From Streptomyces atroolivaceus (GTDB lineage: Bacteria; Actinomycetota; Actinomycetes; Streptomycetales; Streptomycetaceae), in the NCBI RefSeq assembly GCF_000717025.1, contig NZ_JNXG01000024.1, positions 1-64,000 of the forward strand: a stretch of DNA of 64,000 bases, in the 5' to 3' direction. The translations under genes were made by a program, and so were the position numbers. Positions 8,491-16,630 of this stretch are shown one piece after another. Every line of letters begins with the position of its first letter. The stretch's first letter is position 1. Under the pieces are notes generated by a model. That model ran no database searches. It saw only the letters and a program-made list of their open reading frames with translations, and was not told the DNA's origin.

Positions 8491-9095
8491 CACTCGATGC
8501 CTCTCTGGCCCTTCTGGCCGGCGTCCATCGGGTGCTTGACCTTCGACATGTCGGTCACCAGGTCGGCGGCCTCGATCAGCTTCTGCGGGGCGTTCCGCCC
8601 CGTGATCACCACGTGCTGCGTGCCCGGACGGTCACGCATGACCTCGACGACCTCGTCGGTGTCGATCCAGCCCCAGTGCATCGGATAGGCGAACTCGTCG
8701 AGCACGTACAGCTTGTACGTCTCGGCGGCCAGGTCGCGCTTGACCTGCTCCCACCCCTCGCGTGCCTTCTCCTCGTTGTCGGAGTTGTCACCGTGAATGC
8801 CGCGCTGGACCCACGACCACCCCTCGCCCATCTTGTGCCAGTCGACGGTGCCGCCCTCGCCGCTCGCCCCGAGCACCTTCAGCGCGTTCTCCTCGCCGAC
8901 CTTCCACTTCGCCGACTTCACGAACTGGAACACCCCGATCGGCCAGCCCTGGTTCCAGGCCCGCAGCGCCAGCCCGAAGGCCGCCGTCGACTTTCCCTTG
9001 CCGATGCCCGTGTGGACGAACAACAGCGGGCGGTTACGCCGCTGACGCGTCGTCAGCCCGTCGTCCGGTACCGATACCGGCTGTCCCTGTGGCAT
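8487..9095 (-). CDS. cobO: CobO, cob(I)yrinic acid a,c-diamide adenosyltransferase
   Basis: A 202-residue enzyme of the CobA/CobO/BtuR type that transfers the adenosyl group of ATP to cob(I)alamin precursors. The P-loop variant GIGKGKSTAAFG is at about residues 30-41; YVLDEFAYPMHWGW and VVITGRNAPQKLIEAADLVTDM are further family signatures. The ATG overlaps the stop of the chelatase gene as TAATG, and its own TGA overlaps cobB. Length is normal. Confidence 0.95.
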   Translation of the reverse strand: MPQGQPVSVPDDGLTTRQRRNRPLLFVHTGIGKGKSTAAFGLALRAWNQGWPIGVFQFVKSAKWKVGEENALKVLGASGEGGTVDWHKMGEGWSWVQRGIHGDNSDNEEKAREGWEQVKRDLAAETYKLYVLDEFAYPMHWGWIDTDEVVEVMRDRPGTQHVVITGRNAPQKLIEAADLVTDMSKVKHPMDAGQKGQRGIEW

Positions 9096-11152
9096 TAAGC
9101 GGCCCTCCCGGCAGCAGTGATGTCCTTGACCAGCCCGGCGATCGAGTCGGCGCGCAGCTCGTCGAGCGTGACCGCGCTGCCTCCCAGATCCCGGGCGAGC
9201 TGTGCGGCGAGACCGAGGCGTACGAACCCCGACTCGCAGTCCACGACGACGGACGCGGTTCCCTCGGAGGCGTGCAGCCGCCCGGCCCGCGCCGCCAGCG
9301 CCACCGGGTCGACGCCCCCGGTGGCCCGGCCGTCCGTCACCACGACGAGCAGCGCCCGCCGCGAGGGGTCGCGCAACCGCTCCACCCGCAGCACGTCGTG
9401 TGCCTTGAGCAGCCCCGTGGCCAGCGGGGTCCGCCCGCCGGTCGGCAGCGACTCCAGCCGGGCCGCCGCCGCGTCCACCGACGAGGTCGGCGGCAGCGCC
9501 ACCTCGGCGTCCTTGCCCCGGAAGGTGACCAGACCGACCTTGTCCCGGCGCTGATAGGCGTCCAGGAGCAGCGACATCACCGCCCCCTTGACGGCGCTCA
9601 TCCGCTGCCGGGCCGCCATGGACCCGGAGGCGTCCACGACGAACAGCACGAGATTTCCCTCGCGCCCCTCCCGCGTCGCCTGCCGCAGATCGTCACGCCG
9701 TACGACGAGACCCCGCCCCGACCTCCCGCGCGCCCGCTGGTGCGGCGCCGCCGCCTGCACGGTCGCCGCCAGGTGCAGTTTCGTCAGCGCCCCCTCCGGC
9801 CGCCGCGACCCCGTGGTCCGGCCGTGCTCGGTACGCGCACGGGACCGCCGCCCGGCCGCGCCTTCGCCGAGACCTGGCACGCTGAGCATCTTCGTACGGA
9901 ACGGCTCGCCGGCCCGCACGGGCTGCTGCTCACCGGCGCCGCCGCCCGGCGCGGGCGCGTCACCGCTCCCGGTGTCCTCCCTGCCGGGCGTGCCGGCACT
10001 CCCGTCGCCGGGCCCCGGTTCCGTACCGCCGTCGTCCGGACCGTCCGAGTCCGCACCGTCGTCGTCGGGGCCGCCGCCCTGCGGGGGCACCCCGCCGCCG
10101 GGTCCGTCGGGGTCCGGGTCGTCGTCGCCCTCGCCCTGGTCGTCCGCCGCGTCCCTGAGGGCGTCGTCCAGCTTGTCCTCGTCCAGTCCCGGCGCGTCGA
10201 ACGGGTTGCGCCGGCGCCGGTGGGGGAGTGCCAGGAGCGCGGCCTGCCGCACGTCGTCCGCGACGACCTCCTCGCGGCCCGCCCACGCTGCCAGAGCCGT
10301 CGCCGTGCGCGCCATGACGATGTCGGCACGCATCCCGTCGACCTCGAACGCCGCACACGTCGCCGCGATCTGCCGCAACACGCCGTCGCCGAGCACCACA
10401 CGGGGGAGCAGGGCGCGCGCGGCGACGATCCGCTCACGCAGCGCGGCCTCCTCGTCGGCCCACCGAGCGGCGAACCCGGCCGGGTCGTCGTCGTAGGCGA
10501 GCCTCCGCCGCACGACCTCGACGCGCAGGTCCGTCTCACGCGACGCGGCCACCTCGACGGTCAGCCCGAAGCGGTCCAGGAGCTGCGGCCGGAGCTCGCC
10601 CTCCTCCGGGTTCATCGTCCCGACCAGCAGGAAGCGGGCCGCGTGACGGACGGAGACGCCCTCGCGCTCGACGTAGGAGGCGCCCATGGCCGCCGCGTCG
10701 AGCAGCAGGTCCACCAGGTGGTCGTGGAGGAGGTTGACCTCGTCGACGTAGAGGATCCCGCGATGGGCGTCGGCGAGGAGCCCCGGCTCGAAGGCCTTCA
10801 CACCCTCGGAGAGGGCCCGTTCGATGTCGAGCGCCCCGACGAGCCGGTCCTCCGACGCGCCGACCGGGAGCTCGACGGTCCGCGCGGGACGCGACACGCC
10901 CGTGCCCGCCTCGTGGGGACCGTCGGGACACGCCGGATCGGGTGCTCCCGGGTCGCACGAGAAGCGGCACCCCGCCACGACCGCGACCTCGGGCATGAGT
11001 GCGGCGAGCGCCCGTACGGCGGTGGACTTGGCGGTGCCCTTCTCGCCCCGGACCAGGACCCCGCCGACGGCGGGACTGACGGCGTTGAGCAGGAGCCCGA
11101 GACGCAGATCGTCCTGCCCCACGATGGCGGTGAAGGGATACGGCGTACTCAC
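9095..11152 (-). CDS. Magnesium/cobalt chelatase AAA+-VWA fusion (ChlI-ChlD type, putative cobaltochelatase subunit)
   Basis: A 685-residue protein. Residues 1 to about 325 form an AAA+ ATPase of the chelatase I type (Walker A GEKGTAKS at 36-43, ILYVDEVNLL as Walker B, then GTMNPEEGELRPQLLDRFGL). Residues 330-410 are a Gly/Asp/Pro-rich acidic linker typical of the D subunit. The C-terminal von Willebrand A domain has the MIDAS motif DASGSM near 506. In actinobacteria such fusions work with the large CobN subunit to insert cobalt into hydrogenobyrinate diamide. No cobN is present here. GTG start at 11152 overlaps the cobQ stop (GTGA). Confidence 0.88.
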   Translation of the reverse strand: MSTPYPFTAIVGQDDLRLGLLLNAVSPAVGGVLVRGEKGTAKSTAVRALAALMPEVAVVAGCRFSCDPGAPDPACPDGPHEAGTGVSRPARTVELPVGASEDRLVGALDIERALSEGVKAFEPGLLADAHRGILYVDEVNLLHDHLVDLLLDAAAMGASYVEREGVSVRHAARFLLVGTMNPEEGELRPQLLDRFGLTVEVAASRETDLRVEVVRRRLAYDDDPAGFAARWADEEAALRERIVAARALLPRVVLGDGVLRQIAATCAAFEVDGMRADIVMARTATALAAWAGREEVVADDVRQAALLALPHRRRRNPFDAPGLDEDKLDDALRDAADDQGEGDDDPDPDGPGGGVPPQGGGPDDDGADSDGPDDGGTEPGPGDGSAGTPGREDTGSGDAPAPGGGAGEQQPVRAGEPFRTKMLSVPGLGEGAAGRRSRARTEHGRTTGSRRPEGALTKLHLAATVQAAAPHQRARGRSGRGLVVRRDDLRQATREGREGNLVLFVVDASGSMAARQRMSAVKGAVMSLLLDAYQRRDKVGLVTFRGKDAEVALPPTSSVDAAAARLESLPTGGRTPLATGLLKAHDVLRVERLRDPSRRALLVVVTDGRATGGVDPVALAARAGRLHASEGTASVVVDCESGFVRLGLAAQLARDLGGSAVTLDELRADSIAGLVKDITAAGRAA

Positions 11153-12768
11153 GGAGCCTCCTCTGTAACGGTCACATCTGCACTCTCACGTCCGGCTGCG
11201 GCGAGCTCCGGCCCGTCCGGAGCGGGTCTCCCGGGTCCCTCGGGTGGTCCGGGAGCGGGCGCGGGCGGCGCTCCCGGCGCGAGGAACGGCAGCCCCTCCG
11301 GCGCGCCGGTCTCGATCAGCCGCCACAACGCGTCCGTGTCGGCGTGCTCCTCGATCAGGTCCCCCAGCCGGTCGAGCTGTTCCTCCCGCAGCGCCCCGAA
11401 GCTCGTGTCCGGCGCGGCCGTGAACCGCCGCCCCGCGGCCCGGGCGACCTCGCCCAGGAACGCCCGCCGGAACGCGTCGCTCTCCAGCGACCCGTGCCAG
11501 TGCGTCCCCCAGACCGAACCCACCCGGCACCCGTCCAGGAACGGCTCGCCGCCGCTCACCTCGGCGACCCCGTGGTGGATCTCGTATCCCTCCACCGGCT
11601 CCCCGAGCGCCGACCCGACGGGCCGCCCCAGGACCTTCTCCCGGCCGAAGCGGACCCGCACCGGCAGCAGCCCGAGCCCCTCGACCAGACCGGCCCGCGA
11701 CTCCACGTCGTCCTCGATGCGCTCACCCAGCACCTGGAACCCGCCGCAGATCCCCAGCACCGGCCGCCCCTCGGCGGCCCTTCGCCGAAGCGCGGCGGCG
11801 AGCCCCCGCTCCCGCAGCCACGCCAGTGCCTTCACGGTGCCCCGCGTCCCGGGCACGATCACGAGGTCCGCGTCGGCGAGCTCCTCCGCCCGGTCCACGA
11901 ACCGCACCACCACACCCGGCTCGGCCGCCAGCGCGTCCACATCGGTGAAGTTCGACATCAGCGGCACGGCGCACACCGCGACCCGCAGCACGTCCTCGCC
12001 GTGCGGCGGCGCGACGACCGACTCCCGTACGGCGCCGCGCATGGACACCCGCAGCCCGTCCTCCTCGTCGATGCCCAGACCGTGGGCGTAGGGGAGCACC
12101 CCGTACGTCCGCCGGCCCGTGAGCCCGAGCAGCATGTCGAGACCCGGCTCCAGCAGCGACACGTCGCCGCGGAACTTGTTGACGAGGTATCCGGCGATCA
12201 GCGACTGGTCCTCGGGGCTCAGCAGCGCCGTCGTACCGAAGAACGAGGCGAACACGCCGCCCCGGTCGATGTCCCCGACCACCAGCACGGGAAAGCGCGC
12301 GGCCCGCGCGATGCCCATGTTCACGATGTCCGTGCGCCGCAGATTGATCTCGGCCGGGCTGCCCGCCCCCTCGCAGATCACGGCGTCATACGTGCCCCGC
12401 AGCTGCTCCAGACAGTCCGTGACCGTCCCCAGCAGAGCCTCCTGCCGCCCCCCGTGGTAGCCGCGCGCACTCATCTCGCCGACCGGCTTCCCCATCAGGA
12501 CGACCTGGCTCGAACGGTCACCGCCGGGCTTGAGCAGCACGGGGTTCATCAGCGCGGACGGCTCCACCCGGGCGGCCTGCGCCTGCATCGCCTGGGCGCG
12601 GCCGATCTCCGCCCCCTCCCGGGTGACGAACGAGTTCAGCGACATGTTCTGCGCCTTGAACGGCGCGACCTTCACCCCCCGGCGCACCAGCCACCGGCAG
12701 ATCCCGGCCGTGACGACGCTCTTGCCCGCGTCCGAAGTGGTACCCGCGACCAGCAGCCCGCCGCTCAT
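11149..12768 (-). CDS. cobQ: CobQ, adenosylcobyric acid synthase
   Basis: A 539-residue glutamine amidotransferase that amidates side chains b, d, e and g of adenosylcobyrinic acid a,c-diamide. N-terminal part: P-loop AGTTSDAGKSVVTAGICRWL, APFKAQNMSLNS and CEGAGSPAEINL. C-terminal GATase: nucleophilic cysteine in GICGGFQVLGE and histidines in EIHHG and GTHWHGSLES. About 35 Pro/Ala/Gly-rich residues extend the C terminus beyond the usual family end. ATG at 12768 overlaps the cbiB stop as ATGA; an upstream in-frame start at 12807 lies within cbiB and is less likely. Confidence 0.94.
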   Translation of the reverse strand: MSGGLLVAGTTSDAGKSVVTAGICRWLVRRGVKVAPFKAQNMSLNSFVTREGAEIGRAQAMQAQAARVEPSALMNPVLLKPGGDRSSQVVLMGKPVGEMSARGYHGGRQEALLGTVTDCLEQLRGTYDAVICEGAGSPAEINLRRTDIVNMGIARAARFPVLVVGDIDRGGVFASFFGTTALLSPEDQSLIAGYLVNKFRGDVSLLEPGLDMLLGLTGRRTYGVLPYAHGLGIDEEDGLRVSMRGAVRESVVAPPHGEDVLRVAVCAVPLMSNFTDVDALAAEPGVVVRFVDRAEELADADLVIVPGTRGTVKALAWLRERGLAAALRRRAAEGRPVLGICGGFQVLGERIEDDVESRAGLVEGLGLLPVRVRFGREKVLGRPVGSALGEPVEGYEIHHGVAEVSGGEPFLDGCRVGSVWGTHWHGSLESDAFRRAFLGEVARAAGRRFTAAPDTSFGALREEQLDRLGDLIEEHADTDALWRLIETGAPEGLPFLAPGAPPAPAPGPPEGPGRPAPDGPELAAAGRESADVTVTEEAP

Positions 12769-13709
12769 CCGACTCTCCGTCCCATGACCAGCCGCCCCGC
12801 CGCACACACGGCGAGGGCCAGCACACTCACCCGGCGCGACAGCCGCACCGCGCGTTCGATGTCCGTGACCCGTACGTCCCGGCCCGCCTCACCGTTGAGC
12901 ACAGGCCGGTGTTCGACCCGTCCGCCGTAGGCGAGGGTGCCGCCGAGCCGTACTCCGAGCGCTCCCGCGAAGGAGGCCTCCACCGGGCCCGCGTTGGGGC
13001 TGGGATGCCTGCCCGCGTCGGCCCGCCAGGCCCGGACGGCCTCGCGCGGGCGCCCCCCGGCGGCCACGGCGAGCACGGCGGTGAGCCGGGCCCCTGGCCA
13101 GCCGGCGACGTCGTCGAGCCGGGCCGATGCCCAGCCGTAGCGCCGGTAGCGGGGCGACTTGTGCCCGACCATCGCGTCGAGCGTGTTGACGGCCCGGAAG
13201 CCGACCAGTCCGGGCACTCCGCCGAGCGCGCCCCACACGAGAGCCCCCACGACGGCGTCGGAGGTGTTCTCGGCGACGGACTCGACCACCGCGCGGGCGA
13301 TCTGCTGCCCGTCCAGCGACTGCGGATCACGGCCGCACAGGTGCGGCAGCCGCTCCCGGGCCAGTTCGACGTCCCCGGCGGCCAGCGCCCCGCCGATGGC
13401 GCGGGCCTCGCGGCCCAGCGAGGTGCCCCCGACGACGGACCAGGTGGCGGCGGCGGTCAGCGCCACGGCGGCGGCGGGACGGTTCCGTACGGCCCGGGCG
13501 GCCAGCGCGGCGGCCCCCGTGGCACCACCGGCGCAGACGAGGGTGTGCAGGGCGCCCCAGCCACGGTGGTCGCGCCACAGCCGGCTCTCGGCGCCCGCCG
13601 CTCCACGCCCGAAGGCGGCGACGGGATGGCCCCGCCGGGGATCAGCGAGCAGCAGGTCGACGACCAGACCGGCGGCGGCGCCGTACGCGAAGATGCGGTC
13701 GGCTCGCAC
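12765..13709 (-). CDS. cbiB: CbiB/CobD, adenosylcobinamide-phosphate synthase
   Basis: A 314-residue membrane protein that attaches (R)-1-amino-2-propanol phosphate to adenosylcobyric acid. Family signatures visible: GLVVDLLLADPRRGHPVAAFGR at the N terminus, VESVAENTSDAVVGALVWGALGGVPGL in the middle, and FRAVNTLDAMVGHKSPRYR. Several hydrophobic segments fit a cytoplasmic membrane enzyme. GTG start at 13709 with only a weak ribosome-binding site. It is the first gene after the cobalamin riboswitch, whose folding could set the translation rate of this coupled operon. Its amine substrate would come from the CobC domain encoded at 4758-6269. Confidence 0.93.
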   Translation of the reverse strand: MRADRIFAYGAAAGLVVDLLLADPRRGHPVAAFGRGAAGAESRLWRDHRGWGALHTLVCAGGATGAAALAARAVRNRPAAAVALTAAATWSVVGGTSLGREARAIGGALAAGDVELARERLPHLCGRDPQSLDGQQIARAVVESVAENTSDAVVGALVWGALGGVPGLVGFRAVNTLDAMVGHKSPRYRRYGWASARLDDVAGWPGARLTAVLAVAAGGRPREAVRAWRADAGRHPSPNAGPVEASFAGALGVRLGGTLAYGGRVEHRPVLNGEAGRDVRVTDIERAVRLSRRVSVLALAVCAAGRLVMGRRVG

Positions 13710-13825
13710 CGCTCAGCCGGCCGTCGTGCCTCGAAGGGCCTTCGTGGCAGGTGGTGCAGTGACCGATGCAGGGCAGCCAGGCATGGCGTATGTCCTCACT
13801 CAGGGTCCGCGCCCTGGTTCGACGT

Positions 13826-14040
13826 GACCGGCGACGAGAGTCTCCTGGCTTCCGGATCCGCAGTTCCTCCGGCCTTCCAGTCCGTGGTGGCGGACCGTGA
13901 CTTCCGTGTGGAGGCTGCTCCCCGGTGACAGTGGCGGGACCGCGCCGGATTCGCACCGGCTTCCTCTGCTGTCGCCGTAAACGGCTCCGGCAGTCCACCA
14001 CGCCTCGCGAACGCCAGTCAACCTGCCGTTGACCTGCGAG
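13826..14040 (-). ncRNA. Cobalamin (AdoCbl) riboswitch
   Basis: On the minus strand, bases 13963-13928 carry the B12 box: AGCCGGTGCGAATCCGG, then GCGCGGTCCCGCCACTGT. The 3' conserved element GGAAGCCAGGAGACT lies at 13853-13838, close to the P1 closing helix. This is the class seen upstream of B12 synthesis and uptake genes. About 115 nt separate its 3' end from the cbiB GTG, including a short GAAGG/CCTTC hairpin, so control is probably at translation initiation or through the short downstream hairpin. Exact ends are estimated. Confidence 0.93.
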
Positions 14041-14062
14041 GCTTCAGTGTGCTCAGACGCAC

Positions 14063-14097
14063 ACCGGGCCGGACACACATGGTGTGTCCGGCCCGGT
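14063..14097. terminator. Strong hairpin terminator between phosphate-transport and B12 operons
   Basis: A perfect 16-bp stem (14063-14078 with 14082-14097) with a 3-nt loop. It follows the small membrane gene of the pit operon on the minus strand and precedes the riboswitch, so it insulates the B12 operon from phosphate-transporter transcription. There is no U tract. Confidence 0.78.
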
Positions 14098-14113
14098 GGG
14101 TTCCGCGTGGGGG

Positions 14114-14335
14114 TCAGGCGACGATCAGGTAGATGCCGTACGCGACCGCCGCCGCGCACAGCCCGAAGCAGGCGTACGCGCCGGTGCGCACGAGGGCGTT
14201 GGAGCCGCCCCCCTGCGCCGTCGGCACCTGCTTGGCCAGACCCGTGATGCCGAGGGTGAAGAGGCCGACCAGTGCGACGGTGACCACGAGGCTGACGCCG
14301 AAGACGGAGGCGAGAGCTGCCCAGTCGATGTTCAT
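14114..14335 (-). CDS. Small membrane protein downstream of the phosphate transporter
   Basis: A 73-residue protein with two predicted membrane helices (LASVFGVSLVVTVALVGLFTL and AYACFGLCAAAVAYGIYLIV) joined by a short polar loop (KQVPTAQGGGSNALVRTG). It begins 12 bp after the pit stop codon and is almost certainly co-transcribed. I do not recognise a functional family; it could be an accessory subunit of the transporter. Similar small proteins follow pit genes in other Streptomyces as far as I recall. Confidence 0.75.
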   Translation of the reverse strand: MNIDWAALASVFGVSLVVTVALVGLFTLGITGLAKQVPTAQGGGSNALVRTGAYACFGLCAAAVAYGIYLIVA

Positions 14336-14347
14336 GCGGATCTGTCC

Positions 14348-15598
14348 TTACACCGTGGCCCGGTCGGCCGGGGTTCCGGCCGTCGGGGCCGGGGCCGAGA
14401 TGGTGGTCTTGAACTCCGGCGCGACGGTACCGGCGGGCGGCGGGCTGACCGCCGAGATGGCGGTGGTGACGACGCCCGCGGGCTCGGTGCCCGCGTTCAC
14501 GTTGGTGTGGTCGACCGGCTTGCGGCGCGACAGCAGCCAGATGGCGGCGGAGCCGGCGACGAGGATCACGGCGACCACCGCGACGCCCCACGGGCCCTGC
14601 TTGGTGAGCAGCTCGGAGCCCGCGCCGATCAGACCGGCGGCCGGCAGTGTCAGGCCCCACGCGACGAACATCCGGGTCGCGGTGGACCAGCGGACCGTGC
14701 CGCCCTTGCGTCCGAGACCCGCGCCCATGACGGCGCCGGAGCAGGACTGGGTGGTGGAGAGGGAGAAGCCGAGGTGCGAGGAGGCCAGGATGACCGTGGC
14801 CGCGCTCGTCTGGGCCGCGAAGCCCTGCGGCGGGCGGAGGTCGGTGAGACCGCTGCCCATGGTCCGGATGATGCGCCAGCCGCCGAGGTAGGTGCCCAGG
14901 GCGATGGCGATTCCGGCGGAGGCGATGACCCAGACGGGCGGGTTGGAGCCGGGGGCGAGGACGCCGCCGGTGACCAGGGCCAGGGTGATGATGCCCATGG
15001 TCTTCTGCGCGTCGTTGGTGCCGTGCGCGAGCGACACGAGACCGGCCGAGGCGATCTGGCCGGCGCGGTACCCCTTGGCGGTCGACTTCAGCTGGGCCTC
15101 GTCGGTGATCTTCCGGTTGAGGCGGTACGTCAGCCTTGTGGCGAGCAGCGCGGCGATACCGGCGACGAGGGGCGCGGCGATCGCCGGGAGCAGGACCTTC
15201 GTGACGACGGTGCCGCCGTCGATGGAGGACCAGCCGGCGGACATGACCGCGGCGCCGATGAGGCCGCCGAAGAGTGCGTGGGAGGAACTGGAGGGCAGGC
15301 CGACCAGCCAGGTCAGCAGGTTCCACAGGATGGCGCCGACGAGCGCGGCGAAGATGACCTCGGTTCTGAGGCCGTCCTCGTTGATGATCCCGCCGGAGAT
15401 CGTCCTGGCGACCTCCACCGACAGGAACGCGCCTACGAGGTTGAGAACGGCGGACATGGCCACCGCTGTCTTGGGCTTGAGAGCGCCGGTCGAGATGGTG
15501 GTGGCCATCGCGTTGGCGGTGTCGTGGAAACCGTTCGTGAAATCGAACACGAGAGCTGTCACGATCACGATCGCGAGCAGCAGCGTGATGTGTTCCAT
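14348..15598 (-). CDS. pitH2: Low-affinity inorganic phosphate transporter, PiT family
   Basis: A 416-residue PiT (TC 2.A.20) permease with about ten membrane segments. Diagnostic duplicated motifs are FDFTNGFHDTANAMATTISTGA near the N terminus and LAHGTNDAQKTMGIITLAL in the second half; GLPSSSSHALFGGLIGA is also typical. It imports metal-phosphate with protons. The C-terminal tail (about 60 residues, Pro/Ala/Thr-rich) is cytoplasmic or disordered. A PHO box lies just upstream, so PhoP control is likely. Position next to the B12 operon matches what I recall of S. coelicolor pitH2 (SCO1845), hence the symbol. Confidence 0.9.
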   Translation of the reverse strand: MEHITLLLAIVIVTALVFDFTNGFHDTANAMATTISTGALKPKTAVAMSAVLNLVGAFLSVEVARTISGGIINEDGLRTEVIFAALVGAILWNLLTWLVGLPSSSSHALFGGLIGAAVMSAGWSSIDGGTVVTKVLLPAIAAPLVAGIAALLATRLTYRLNRKITDEAQLKSTAKGYRAGQIASAGLVSLAHGTNDAQKTMGIITLALVTGGVLAPGSNPPVWVIASAGIAIALGTYLGGWRIIRTMGSGLTDLRPPQGFAAQTSAATVILASSHLGFSLSTTQSCSGAVMGAGLGRKGGTVRWSTATRMFVAWGLTLPAAGLIGAGSELLTKQGPWGVAVVAVILVAGSAAIWLLSRRKPVDHTNVNAGTEPAGVVTTAISAVSPPPAGTVAPEFKTTISAPAPTAGTPADRATV

Positions 15599-15645
15599 TT
15601 ACCCAGGCAATCGTTCGACGTCATTGGCACGTGGAACGTAAGCAA

Positions 15646-15667
15646 CCTGGATGAACGGAAGGTGAAC
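15646..15667 (-). promoter_or_regulatory. PHO box (PhoP direct repeats)
   Basis: On the minus strand GTTCACCTTCC is followed directly by GTTCATCCAGG, two 11-bp direct repeat units matching the PhoP consensus GTTCACC; a third, degenerate unit may follow. The site lies 48-69 bp before the pit start codon, a position suited to repression or modulation by phosphorylated PhoP under phosphate limitation. Confidence 0.8.
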
Positions 15668-15870
15668 TGGGCAGGGCGGCACGGTGACCCCAACCGCGTA
15701 TGCCGGTTCCGCTTGTGTGCGTGGAGGGTGCGCCGGACGCTCCGGAGCCGGTGCGGGAACCGGGCCCACGCCCGGTATGTGGCTGATCCCCGCCTTGCGG
15801 CCGTCAACCGGCGTCCTGTCGGACGTGTCCCTCCAAAGAGACATCACTCACGCGACCCTAGGATCCCCGC

Positions 15871-16530
15871 ATGAGTGACGTGGGCAAGGACGCGATCGAA
15901 CGGGCGTGGCACGGTGTCGTGGAGACGGCCCGGAGGACGGCGGCGGAGGGTCTGGTCGTCGGCACCTCGGGCAATGTGTCGGCCCGGGTCGGCGGAGTCG
16001 TCCTGGTCACCCCGACCGGGGTGCCCTACGACCGGCTCGGCCCCGGGGACGCGGTCGGCGTCGACCTCGAAGGGCGTCAGGTCCTGGGCGACATGGTGCC
16101 CACCAGCGAGCTCCCGCTCCACCTGGCCGTCTACCGGGAAAGCGACGCCGTCGCCGTGGTCCACACCCACGCCGTGCACGCCACGGCCGTCTCCACCCTC
16201 GTTCCCGAGGTACCGCTCGTGCACTACGCCGCCGCCGTGCTCGGCGGCCCCGTCCGCACCGCCGCCTACGCGCGCTACGGGACGCGGGAGCTCGCCGACA
16301 ACATGCTCGCCGCCCTGCGCGACCGCACCGGCTGCCTGCTGCGGAACCACGGCACGGTCACCTACGGGGCCACGCTCGACGAGGCCTACGACCGCACCGC
16401 CCAGCTCGAATGGATGTGCAGGCTCTGGCTCACCGCGAGCTCCGTACCCGGCCACCGGCCGACCCTCCTGACCCCCGCCCAGCTGCGCGACGTGCAGGAC
16501 GCCCTGGAGGGGTACGGCCAGCCCGGCTGA
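15871..16530 (+). CDS. Class II aldolase/adducin family protein (fuculose-phosphate-aldolase-like)
   Basis: A 219-residue zinc-dependent class II aldolase. The catalytic acid region is PTSELPLHLAVYR, the zinc ligands are in VVHTHAVHATAVS, and the third histidine is in LLRNHGTVTYG. SGNVSARVGGVVLVTPTGVPYD matches the phosphate-binding loop of L-fuculose-1-phosphate aldolase and ribulose-phosphate epimerases. ATG at 15871 is the first reasonable start. Its last codons are part of a 34-bp tandem repeat that continues into the spacer. Physiological substrate unknown. Confidence 0.85.
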   Translation: MSDVGKDAIERAWHGVVETARRTAAEGLVVGTSGNVSARVGGVVLVTPTGVPYDRLGPGDAVGVDLEGRQVLGDMVPTSELPLHLAVYRESDAVAVVHTHAVHATAVSTLVPEVPLVHYAAAVLGGPVRTAAYARYGTRELADNMLAALRDRTGCLLRNHGTVTYGATLDEAYDRTAQLEWMCRLWLTASSVPGHRPTLLTPAQLRDVQDALEGYGQPG

Positions 16531-16612
16531 GCCCGGCGCCGCACCGTACGGCCCTGCCCGCCGGTACCGGCGCCGCACCGTACGGCCCTGCCCACTGGCA
16601 GCCGGCGCCGGC
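16512..16612. repeat. Three 34-bp tandem repeats running out of the aldolase 3' end
   Basis: Units start with GTACGGCC at 16512, 16546 and 16580, exactly 34 bp apart, and end with CCGGCGCCGCACC or a variant. The first unit contains the stop codon of the aldolase gene. Units 1 and 2 agree at 26 of 34 positions; units 2 and 3 are closer at the 5' half. The array fills the gap before the alpha/beta hydrolase. Confidence 0.75.
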
Positions 16613-16630
16613 GCCCAGGACACTGGAGCC

